Part shown: piece by piece, positions 1-4,760 of the stretch
Layout: the number at the start of each line of letters is the position of its first letter
Position numbering within the stretch: the stretch's first letter is position 1
Source: CBFGTV01 sp965652145
GTDB taxonomy: Bacteria > Bacillota > Clostridia > Peptostreptococcales > Natronincolaceae
DNA: 7,106 bases
Direction of reading: 5' to 3'
Assembly (NCBI GenBank): GCA_965652145.1
Contig: CBFGTV010000112.1
Location: forward strand, 1-7,106
Program-made: the position numbers and the translations under genes
Notes under the pieces: model-generated
Databases searched by the model: none
Told to the model about the DNA's origin: nothing
What the model saw: the letters and a program-made list of their open reading frames with translations, nothing else

Positions 1-323
1 GCGTACATAGCCAGGATTTTTTCTTCAATTCCTGCGACATCCTTCTGGCCTTTAGTTGGAACATTAATCTGAGTATCTCCCAACTGACCGATCACGGTTT
101 TGGTACTGTGACCATTACGGCGGTTACTGGTGGTCGCTTGATTGTTAGCATTTTTGGCGTAGCCAAGGTGATCATCCAGCTCTGCTTCGAGCATGGCCTC
201 CAGGGTATCAGCAAACATGTCCTTAAGAGCCTCCTGAATGTCCAGGGCAGACTTGATCTCATAGTTTTGAAACAGATACTTCATTACTTCGTCAGAAGCG
301 GGATTACGTTTTTTCTTAGCCAT
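1..323 (-). CDS. IS256-family transposase, N-terminal part (runs off left edge)
   Basis: This is the first 107 codons of a mutator-type (IS256-family) DDE transposase; the catalytic domain lies outside the window. Read on the minus strand from the ATG at 323-321, the protein begins MAKKKRNPASDEVMKYLF. It contains the family's hallmark EAMLEAELDDHLGY block (about residues 42-55), the N-rich S-N-RRNGHSTKTV segment (about 66-76) and the KGQKDVAGIEEKILAMY motif near the window edge. A GGAGG ribosome binding site at 336-332 fixes the start. One oddity is that after the strand ending in INVP the sequence goes straight to TKGQKDV. The RDRxGxFEP-like segment usual between these two motifs is absent, an apparent in-frame loss of about 12 residues. 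The family assignment is secure; whether the protein is active cannot be judged. Confidence 0.93.
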   Translation of the reverse strand, partial: MAKKKRNPASDEVMKYLFQNYEIKSALDIQEALKDMFADTLEAMLEAELDDHLGYAKNANNQATTSNRRNGHSTKTVIGQLGDTQINVPTKGQKDVAGIEEKILAMY

Positions 324-352
324 AGTGTAAGCCTCCATTTTGAATTAGGTAG

Positions 353-379
353 ATTATATCATAAATCTACTTTACACAA
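353..379 (-). promoter_or_regulatory. Possible transposase promoter inside the IS end
   Basis: On the minus strand a perfect TATAAT (358-353) lies 17 bases upstream of the transposase GGAGG. The -35 is poor: TTGTGT at 379-374 with a 15-base spacer. It falls inside the putative terminal repeat, which is common for insertion sequences. The -10 is convincing and the -35 is not. Confidence 0.35.
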
Positions 380-393
380 ATAATCTTACACCC
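371..393 (-). repeat. Putative terminal inverted repeat of the IS256-type element
   Basis: On the minus strand this segment starts GGGTGTAAGATTATTTGTGT, about 50 bases upstream of the transposase ribosome binding site, where an IS256-family left end is expected. The GTGTAA-type core resembles ends of this family. The matching repeat at the other end is not in the window, so this is a positional call. Confidence 0.5.
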
Positions 394-546
394 TCTGGAA
401 AGCTTTGGTTATATAATGAAACTAAATCATTTCAGAGAAGTATATCCAACACAGTAGAACTAAATGAGATAACATTAAGATTTTATGTAAGAGCAAAAAT
501 ATATGACGTATTAAAAGACAAGTTAGGTGGAAGGGACTCAGTATAA
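394..546 (+). pseudogene. Possible 3' fragment of an unknown gene cut by the IS element
   Basis: From the outer edge of the IS element a plus-strand frame stays open for about 50 codons and ends at TAA 544-546. There is no start codon preceded by a ribosome binding site. The predicted peptide begins SGKLWLYNETKSF and ends with a protein-like, charged stretch that includes FYVRAKIYDVLKDKL and terminates in GGRDSV. I do not recognise the family. The reading is that the IS inserted into a gene whose 5' part lies left of the window, leaving this tail. An open frame of this length can occur by chance, so the call is tentative. The codons are AT-rich, unlike the thi genes. Confidence 0.28.
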
Positions 547-582
547 TAACTTGACCCTTTATAGTTCTAGTGAAAATGGCAA

Positions 583-607
583 GGCCAGCGTCTTGGAGGC
601 GCTGGCC
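583..607 (-). terminator. GC-rich hairpin, possible weak terminator of the padR operon
   Basis: GGCCAGCG (583-590) and CGCTGGCC (600-607) form a perfect 8-bp stem with a 9-base loop. On the minus strand the stem is followed by TTGCCATTTTC, an interrupted T tract, so it could end transcription of the padR operon that stops at 656. On the plus strand no T tract follows. It could instead be a remnant of a mobile element. Confidence 0.35.
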
Positions 608-635
608 GGTAACAACCTCTTATAGAGCTAGAGCA

Positions 636-667
636 GACCACCTATTTTACGGATGTTATAGGTGGTC
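636..667. repeat. Perfect 10-bp inverted repeat overlapping the padR stop codon
   Basis: GACCACCTAT (636-645) and ATAGGTGGTC (658-667) pair perfectly around a 12-base loop. The right arm covers the last padR codons and part of its stop. No T tract follows on either strand, so it is not a typical intrinsic terminator. It may protect the 3' end of the mRNA or be an element border. Confidence 0.5.
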
Positions 668-988
668 ATGATTCTGAACTTTAATTCCTAAAGAAGAAAC
701 ACTGTTTACGATCCCTTCCCATTCCTTTAGCATTCGATTTAGATATTCTAAACCGGTTTTTGTAATGTGATAGTACTTTCTTGCAGGGCCATTCAAGGAT
801 TTTCTTTGGGTTATTTGGGTGTAACCCGTTGCGTTTAATCGTCGAAGAATGGTATAGATTGACCCTTCGTAGACATCAGGGAAAAACTGTCGAATTGATT
901 TCATAAGCTCGTATCCGTAAAGCTCCTCATCCTTCAGCTTATATAGAATACACATTTCCAGTACACCCTTTTTCATTTGCGTATCCAT
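656..988 (-). CDS. PadR-family transcriptional regulator
   Basis: A small cytoplasmic winged-helix repressor of the PadR family, 110 residues, the short subfamily-1 size. The N-terminal half carries the typical LYGYELMKSI (about 23-32) and GSIYTILRRL (about 42-51) helices; the latter is the DNA-recognition helix. The wing follows as GPARKYYHITKTG (about 67-79), then a C-terminal dimerisation helix. The ATG at 988-986 is preceded by a GGGGG ribosome binding site that overlaps the stop region of the upstream HAAS-RDD gene, leaving an 11-base gap, so the two are surely co-transcribed. PadR proteins often control a membrane or HAAS-domain partner encoded beside them, and autoregulation through the inverted repeat at 1839-1869 is an inference. 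The effector is unknown. Confidence 0.93.
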   Translation of the reverse strand: MDTQMKKGVLEMCILYKLKDEELYGYELMKSIRQFFPDVYEGSIYTILRRLNATGYTQITQRKSLNGPARKYYHITKTGLEYLNRMLKEWEGIVNSVSSLGIKVQNHDHL

Positions 989-999
989 GATACAACCCC

Positions 1000-1809
1000 C
1001 TAAACTTCCACCACAATGGTATCAGCCAGCATATCATGGAGCGCCTTATGTTCTTTGGTAAACAGAATCGTGAATAGTGAGATTAAGGGTACAACTGGAA
1101 TGGAGTTTATGAGGAATTTACCTAAAAACTCACGGCTAAAAATAGAACCCCTTGTTATACTTGATGTATCTGAGCGGCACACCTTGATGTGCATAAGCTT
1201 CTTGCCAACAGTCTGCCCTTTGAAAATCAGGGCGGCCCCCAATGAATAGAACATATAGAATACAAGACCGAATATTGCAAAGGCAATTGATGTAGGGGTT
1301 GGCCTTCTACTAATTTGCTGAATGTTTACTGCTCCATCTTCTGAAACCGATACTGTATTATGAAGGCTGGTATTAATAACTTCCTCTTGGGTAATGGTGT
1401 ATCCCTCAAAGCTTGAATATCCCAGATAGCTTAATGTTCCCACTAAGGGGGTTGGGTACAGAATTAAAATAACATAAGACAACATAGCACTTCCTAAAAC
1501 AAATGTAATGATAAAGGCAGGAACTACGGCTATTATGGCATCAATAAAGTAAGCACATAACCTGCGCCCTGGATTAGAGATGTGTTTATCTAATGGCGTT
1601 ACTTGCTTTTCCTCATGTAGTTCAAGAAGGGATTTTACTAAAAATGCAGGCGAGCCAAGCTCTACAGATATTTCATCATCGGTTTTTCCATCTTCTCTAC
1701 CAGATACGAAAAAGCTTTCGTAATCAGTTAAAATATCCTTTATAGCATCAGGCGGAAGCTTCCCTTCAAGATTTTCTTTCAGCTCATTCAAGTATTCAAA
1801 TTGTTTCAT
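1000..1809 (-). CDS. HAAS (DUF1700-type) and RDD membrane-domain fusion protein
   Basis: A 269-residue membrane protein. Residues 1-65 form a soluble helical HAAS/DUF1700-like domain (YLNELKENLEG near 6-16, DYESFF near 29-34, then LGSPAFLVKSLL), a module usually found next to PadR regulators. From about residue 81 it is an RDD-family domain: GRRLCAYFIDAII with the Arg and Asp in the first membrane segment, a poorly conserved outside loop at about 120-170, a second membrane segment at about 173-194, then FKGQTVGKKLMHIKV. A third segment follows at about 232-252, and the ending KEHKALHDMLADTIVV is a strong RDD signature. GGAGG at 1822-1818 sets the ATG at 1809. It is the first gene of an operon with padR. 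The RDD domain's transport role is unproven here; the HAAS part may sense or relay a signal to the PadR protein. Confidence 0.9.
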   Translation of the reverse strand: MKQFEYLNELKENLEGKLPPDAIKDILTDYESFFVSGREDGKTDDEISVELGSPAFLVKSLLELHEEKQVTPLDKHISNPGRRLCAYFIDAIIAVVPAFIITFVLGSAMLSYVILILYPTPLVGTLSYLGYSSFEGYTITQEEVINTSLHNTVSVSEDGAVNIQQISRRPTPTSIAFAIFGLVFYMFYSLGAALIFKGQTVGKKLMHIKVCRSDTSSITRGSIFSREFLGKFLINSIPVVPLISLFTILFTKEHKALHDMLADTIVVEV

Positions 1810-1838
1810 TAATCACTCCTCCTTACTACTTATTGAAC

Positions 1839-1869
1839 AGTAGCCTTTTTCCTATTGTATCACGCTACT
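1839..1869. promoter_or_regulatory. Inverted repeat across the -10 box, candidate repressor site
   Basis: AGTAGC (1839-1844) and GCTACT (1864-1869) are inverted with 19 bases between them. They flank and enclose the -10 box at 1854-1859, where a repressor would block the promoter. PadR autoregulation is the natural guess, but each arm is only 6 bases and the spacing is wider than usual PadR sites. Confidence 0.3.
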
Positions 1870-1882
1870 ATTTAATAATCAA
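1854..1882 (-). promoter_or_regulatory. Sigma-A-type promoter of the HAAS-RDD/padR operon
   Basis: On the minus strand TTGATT (1882-1877) and TACAAT (1859-1854) are separated by exactly 17 bases, about 30 bases upstream of the GGAGG of the first gene. Spacing and match are good for a housekeeping promoter. Confidence 0.65.
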
Positions 1883-2028
1883 TAGCCTATATCAATATGC
1901 AAAATTCAAATTGTTGTACTCCAAACCAAGCTTATTTAAAGATTTGACGAACTATATATCATTAAATTTCAATCTTTTACCTTATTATTCCACCTTAAAT
2001 ATCGTCGTTTTATTTAATTTCTATTTTA
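1883..2028. other. AT-rich spacer between divergent operons, nothing recognised
   Basis: A very AT-rich stretch between the divergent promoters of the HAAS-RDD/padR operon and the thi operon. I see no ribosome binding site, no credible coding frame and no strong hairpin. The open frame crossing it from 1833 to 2084 has no upstream ribosome binding site and a low-complexity composition. Confidence 0.5.
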
Positions 2029-2057
2029 TTGTCAACTCACCCCCAGTATGGTACCAT
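2029..2057 (+). promoter_or_regulatory. Promoter of the thi operon
   Basis: TTGTCA (2029-2034) and TACCAT (2052-2057) lie 17 bases apart, which would start transcription near 2064, about 40 bases before the TPP aptamer. The -10 lies in a 10-base palindrome, ATGGTACCAT (2048-2057), whose meaning is unclear. The -35 match is good and the -10 is moderate. Confidence 0.5.
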
Positions 2058-2103
2058 GAAATTAAAGTATTTCATTTTTTTTAAAACTGAATAAGAATTG
2101 AAA

Positions 2104-2200
2104 GCACTGGGAGAGTTGGAAAGGCCAACTGAGAAAAAGACCCTGTAATGTCTTTGATCCCCATATACCTGATCTGGATCATGCCAGCGTAGGAAAGTGT
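2104..2200 (+). promoter_or_regulatory. TPP riboswitch (THI box) aptamer
   Basis: This segment contains the near-invariant TPP-binding core: CTGAGA (2129-2134), then ACCTGATCTGGATCATGCC and AGCGTAGGAAAGTG close to the 3' end. P1 forms between GCACT (2104-2108) and AGTGT (2196-2200), and the P3 arm between AGTTGG (2114-2119) and CCAACT (2125-2130). It precedes thiW-thiM-thiE and a strong terminator at 2231-2268, so TPP binding most likely promotes termination and turns the operon off. The class is certain from sequence; the off-switch mode is inferred from the terminator and the family. Confidence 0.96.
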
Positions 2201-2230
2201 ATTTAAGAAGCATATTTTATCATGCGTCAT

Positions 2231-2268
2231 TAAGCACAAATCTTGCAATGGGATTTGTGCTTATTTTT
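2231..2268 (+). terminator. Intrinsic terminator, riboswitch expression platform
   Basis: TAAGCACAAATC (2231-2242) pairs perfectly with GATTTGTGCTTA (2252-2263), a 12-bp stem with a 9-base loop followed by TTTTT. It sits between the TPP aptamer and thiW, as expected for a transcription-terminating platform. I did not find an obvious competing antiterminator by eye. Confidence 0.88.
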
Positions 2269-2297
2269 ATTTAAAAATTCAAGTAAAGAGGTGAAGC

Positions 2298-2789
2298 ATG
2301 AATCTAAAAAAATTGACTGCGGCGGCACTGTTAAGTGCCATGGGAACAGCCACTGCCCACCTGTTTTATATTCCAGTAGGGGCGGCCAGGTGTTTTCCCA
2401 TACAGCATACCATTAACCTGCTGAGCGCCACCCTACTGGGGCCGGCCTATGGAACAGGGGTGGCCTTTACCATATCCTTGCTTCGGAATTTCATTGGTAC
2501 AGGTTCGCTGCTGGCCTTTCCCGGCAGCATACTGGGGGTTTGGCTTGCTGCTGTATTTTATAAACGTAGAAAAAAACTCATCTGGGCCATGGCGGGGGAA
2601 CTGGTGGGAACAGGTTTTTTGGGAGCCTTGGCGGCTTATCCCCTGGCCAACTATTTAATGGGGAACGAAGCAGCGCTATTTTTCTTTGTGGGGCCCTTTA
2701 TGCTAAGCTCACTGGGAGGGGTAATCATTGGGTTTGTCCTCTTAAATCAGCTCAAGCGGTTGGGCCTGGAAAAGTACATGGAAGCATAA
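2298..2789 (+). CDS. thiW: ThiW, substrate-binding (S) component of an ECF thiazole transporter
   Basis: An integral membrane protein of 163 residues, the normal ThiW size. It is predicted to bind and import the thiazole precursor hydroxyethylthiazole, using a shared ECF energising module (EcfA, EcfA', EcfT) encoded elsewhere. The sequence is dominated by hydrophobic segments with short loops: residues 1-25 LTAAALLSAMGTA, a conserved-looking FPIQHTINLLSATLLGPAYG near 34-53, SLLRNFIGTGSLLAFPGSILG at about 60-80, and two more segments after residue 95. The family assignment comes from these motifs plus the position as first gene of a TPP-controlled operon with thiM and thiE. AGAGG at 2287-2291 fixes the ATG at 2298. 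The gap to thiM is 24 bases. A general ECF S component is the only realistic alternative. Confidence 0.9.
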   Translation: MNLKKLTAAALLSAMGTATAHLFYIPVGAARCFPIQHTINLLSATLLGPAYGTGVAFTISLLRNFIGTGSLLAFPGSILGVWLAAVFYKRRKKLIWAMAGELVGTGFLGALAAYPLANYLMGNEAALFFFVGPFMLSSLGGVIIGFVLLNQLKRLGLEKYMEA

Positions 2790-2813
2790 AAAATCATATT
2801 CAGGAGGTTAACT

Positions 2814-3629
2814 ATGGAACTAAAGGAGCATTTAGGAGGACTTTTAAAAGCAGTAAGGGAAAAGAAGCCCCTGGTACATCACATTACCAATTATGTAACC
2901 GTAAACGACTGTGCCAACATTACCCTGGCTGTGGGGGCGGCGCCAGTCATGGCCGATGACCCGGGAGAGGTGGAGGAAATGGCAGCCCTGGCCCAGGCCC
3001 TGGTGTTGAACATTGGCACCCTGAATCAACGAACCGTTGAGTCGTCAGTTTTGGCCGGTAAAAGGGCCAATCGTGCTGGTATTCCAGTGGTACTTGACCC
3101 TGTAGGGGCTGGAGCCACCAAACTAAGAACTGAAACAGTAAGCCATATTATTGAAAATGTTCAGCTGGCGGTTGTCAAGGGGAACATGTCGGAAATTAAA
3201 AATATCTATGGTATGGAAGGTCAGACCCGGGGGGTCGATTCATTGGACGACCCCCGGGAAGGCGGAAAGGAAATTGCCCTTTCTCTTGCCAGGAAGTTGA
3301 AATGTGTTGTGGCCATTACCGGGGTAGTTGACATTGTTTCTGATGGCAGTCAGGTTTACTGCATTGAAAATGGCCACGAAATCCTATCGAAAATAACAGG
3401 AACGGGCTGTATGACGGCTTCTATCATTGGAGCCTGCTGTACTGTGGGGGAATCCAACCTGCATGGAACCCTGTTGGGGATTATGATGATGGGAATAGCA
3501 GGGGAAATTGCCTTTGATCAATTGGCCAGCCCAACCCATTTAGGAAGCTTTCGCCTTCGGCTGATTGATGCCTTTGCAAGCCTTTCAAAGGAAATACTGA
3601 TAGAAAGGGGAAAAATCTATGAAGCCTAA
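2814..3629 (+). CDS. thiM: Hydroxyethylthiazole kinase
   Basis: ThiM phosphorylates 4-methyl-5-(2-hydroxyethyl)thiazole with ATP to give the thiazole phosphate used by ThiE; it is a cytosolic salvage enzyme. It is 271 residues, full length for the ribokinase-like family. Visible signatures are HHITNYVTVNDCANITLAVGA (22-42, substrate pocket), MADDPGEVEEM (46-56), DPVGAGATKLR (95-105), VKGNMSEI (121-128) and the anion-hole/catalytic motif TGTGCMT (195-201), where Cys199 matches the conserved cysteine of the family. AGGAGG at 2802-2807 sets the ATG at 2814. The 3' end overlaps thiE by 11 bases, which points to translational coupling. It is co-regulated with thiW by the upstream TPP riboswitch. 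Confidence 0.97.
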   Translation: MELKEHLGGLLKAVREKKPLVHHITNYVTVNDCANITLAVGAAPVMADDPGEVEEMAALAQALVLNIGTLNQRTVESSVLAGKRANRAGIPVVLDPVGAGATKLRTETVSHIIENVQLAVVKGNMSEIKNIYGMEGQTRGVDSLDDPREGGKEIALSLARKLKCVVAITGVVDIVSDGSQVYCIENGHEILSKITGTGCMTASIIGACCTVGESNLHGTLLGIMMMGIAGEIAFDQLASPTHLGSFRLRLIDAFASLSKEILIERGKIYEA

Positions 3630-4254
3630 TGTAAGCTACCGGCTGTATCTTGTAACCGATCGAGGTTTTCAAAGGGAAAAAAGCCTTTTGGCTCAGGTGG
3701 AGGAAGCCATTTTAGGGGGGACTACCCTGGTTCAATTGAGGGAAAAGGAGGCCGGTTCCCTTGAATTTTATCAATTGGCCAGGTCTATTAAGGCCTTGAC
3801 TTCCAAATACCATGTTCCCTTAATTATTAATGACCGGGTGGATATCGCTTTGGCAGTAGATGCAGAAGGGGTCCATGTGGGACAGCAGGATCTGCCGCCG
3901 GAAATAGTAAGAAGGCTCATTGGGCCCCATAAACTGCTGGGGGTTTCGGCAGCTACCCTGGAGGAGGCCCTGGCAGCCCAGGCCCAGGGAGCAGATTATA
4001 TTGGGGTAGGTGCGTTGTTTCCCACCAATACCAAGACCGACACCCGGCAGGTAGCTTTAGAGCTGCTGAAGCAGATTAAGGAGCAGGTCGCTGTACCAGT
4101 AGTGGGGATCGGCGGAATTAACAAGGAAAATGCCGATACTATATTTTCCACAGGAATAGATGGTATTGCGGTGGTATCAGCCCTGCTGGGAGCCCCCTCT
4201 GTTATGCTGGCCGCCCAGGAGCTAAGGGCCATTGCCGATAAACTAAAAAAATAA
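3619..4254 (+). CDS. thiE: Thiamine phosphate synthase
   Basis: ThiE condenses HMP pyrophosphate with thiazole phosphate to make thiamine phosphate, releasing pyrophosphate. It is a TIM-barrel enzyme of 211 residues, full length. Motifs in order are LYLVTDR (9-15), VQLREKEA (38-45, pyrophosphate contact), NDRVDIALAV (71-80), GVHVGQQDLP (84-93), GVSAATLEEA (108-117), GALFPTNTKTD (131-141), VGIGGIN (162-168, phosphate loop) and VVSALL (185-190). The ATG at 3619 overlaps the end of thiM by 11 bases and has GAAAGGGG at 3603-3610 as its ribosome binding site. No terminator follows before the cstA control region, so some read-through is possible. The HMP side of the pathway (thiC, thiD) is not in the window. 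Confidence 0.97.
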   Translation: MKPNVSYRLYLVTDRGFQREKSLLAQVEEAILGGTTLVQLREKEAGSLEFYQLARSIKALTSKYHVPLIINDRVDIALAVDAEGVHVGQQDLPPEIVRRLIGPHKLLGVSAATLEEALAAQAQGADYIGVGALFPTNTKTDTRQVALELLKQIKEQVAVPVVGIGGINKENADTIFSTGIDGIAVVSALLGAPSVMLAAQELRAIADKLKK

Positions 4255-4313
4255 GAAAAATTTAAACTTTTTTGAAAAGGATTTCCCATAGTCAATAACT
4301 AAACTATAGATTT

Positions 4314-4328
4314 TTGAAAACGATACCA
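4314..4328 (+). promoter_or_regulatory. Candidate CcpA catabolite-responsive element (cre)
   Basis: TTGAAAACGATACCA fits the WTGNAANCGNWNNCW cre consensus at every constrained position, and TGWAANCGNTNWCA with one mismatch. It lies about 37 bases upstream of the -35 box at 4365, a position more typical of CcpA activation than of repression. CcpA itself is not in the window. A chance match in AT-rich DNA remains possible. Confidence 0.5.
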
Positions 4329-4329
4329 A

Positions 4330-4362
4330 TATATTCGGAATATAAAATATATTCCGAAAAGT
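4330..4362. promoter_or_regulatory. Tandem palindromic operator next to the cstA promoter
   Basis: TATATTC-G-GAATATA (4330-4344) is a perfect odd palindrome. TATATTC-C-GAAAAGT (4348-4362) repeats its left half 18 bases further on. Together TTCGGAATATA (4334-4344) and TATATTCCGAA (4348-4358) form an 11-bp perfect inverted repeat. The second copy ends 2 bases before the -35 box. Both copies partly match the CodY box AATTTTCWGAAAATT (10 and 11 of 15 positions), so CodY is a weak candidate. No T tract follows, so it is not a terminator. Confidence 0.55.
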
Positions 4363-4364
4363 TA

Positions 4365-4393
4365 TTGACAGGCCTACAGTCAGGTGATAAACT
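4365..4393 (+). promoter_or_regulatory. Promoter of the T-box/cstA transcript
   Basis: A perfect TTGACA (4365-4370) is followed after 17 bases by TAAACT (4388-4393), with a TG dinucleotide one base ahead of it (extended -10). The predicted start near 4400 leaves about 20 bases before T-box Stem I. Confidence 0.7.
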
Positions 4394-4420
4394 TGTTCCA
4401 ATAGAAAATTCAAAATCCAA

Positions 4421-4692
4421 AGCAATGAACAGGATATGCTTTAGGTAATTTCATTCCAGAGAGTCGTCGGGGGGTGCAAGACGATATGAAGCCTAAAGCT
4501 AACTCACCTGGGAGCTGTTCACTGAAAGGCTATGGCCCAGTAGGTGAAACCGGCATTCCCCCGTTAAAGGGAAGCATATCGAAGTGGCTATAGGCCGTTT
4601 GATATGATCGAGGGGCTGCTTTGCAGCAACAAGAGTGGTAACACGGGGTATAGGTCTTCGTCTCTTACATTAAAAGGGGCGAGGGCTTTTTT
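4421..4692 (+). promoter_or_regulatory. T-box leader, leucine-specific (CUC specifier)
   Basis: A tRNA-sensing leader. Stem I starts AGC-AATGAA-CAGG (4421-4433) and closes CCTG-GGA-GCT (4507-4516), with a likely kink-turn between the helices. Above it GCTTTAGG (4438-4445) pairs with CCTAAAGC (4492-4499), TTCAT with ATGAA, and GTCGTC with GACGAT around the GGTGCAA loop. The specifier loop TAA-CTC-A (4500-4506) reads CUC, leucine. Stem III is GCTGC-TTT-GCAGC (4615-4627). The T-box is AGAGTGGTAACACG (4632-4645), whose UGGU would pair with an ACCA tRNA end, fitting discriminator A of tRNA-Leu. In the antiterminator AAGAG (4631-4635) pairs with CTCTT (4662-4666) and ACG with CGT, leaving the 7-base bulge TGGTAAC. 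Uncharged tRNA-Leu should allow read-through into cstA. Confidence 0.92.
4654..4692 (+). terminator. T-box regulated intrinsic terminator
   Basis: GTCTTCGTCTC (4654-4664) pairs with GGGGCGAGGGC (4676-4686) over 11 bp, including G-U pairs, followed by TTTTTT (4687-4692). Its left arm shares 4659-4664 with the antiterminator, so the two structures exclude each other, as in known T-box leaders. Confidence 0.88.
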
Positions 4693-4760
4693 AATTGTCT
4701 TTTTTATCATTTGAATTTTCTGCTGGTATGATTATCATTAATAATTTAGGGGTGAGTAAA

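Larger units (their letters stand above)
1..393 (-). mobile_element. IS256-family insertion sequence, one end only
   Basis: The transposase start, a short leader and a putative terminal inverted repeat together form the transposase-proximal end of an IS256-family element. The outer border is placed near 393-395, where the minus strand begins GGGTGTAAGATTATTTGTGT. The other end and the target duplication lie outside the window, so the border is accurate only to a few bases. Confidence 0.75.

Noticed and set aside
108..383. Plus-strand open frame of 91 codons
   Set aside because: It is antisense to the clearly recognisable IS256 transposase and has no supporting ribosome binding site.
577..672. 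Short plus-strand frame starting MARPASWRR
   Set aside because: No ribosome binding site; it runs through two hairpins and the padR stop region, and its Arg/Trp-rich composition looks like out-of-frame structure.
1833..2084. 83-codon plus-strand frame in the AT-rich spacer
   Set aside because: No ribosome binding site, low-complexity composition, overlaps both divergent promoters and stops just before the riboswitch.
4255..4290. A- and T-runs after thiE as a terminator
   Set aside because: Only about 5 A-T pairs can form; too weak to be called an intrinsic terminator.
4334..4358. 11-bp inverted repeat as a thi operon terminator
   Set aside because: It is AT-rich with a 3-base loop and is followed by AAGTTATTGACA with no T tract; its place beside the -35 box fits an operator better.
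4243..4425. Minus-strand frame between thiE and cstA
   Set aside because: It covers the cre site, palindromes and promoter; no ribosome binding site; Phe/Ile/Leu-rich as expected from AT-rich non-coding DNA.
4695..4760. Upstream extension of cstA from TTG 4695
   Set aside because: The TTG lies directly after the T tract of the T-box terminator and has no ribosome binding site; GTG 4761 has a good one and gives a normal N-terminus.
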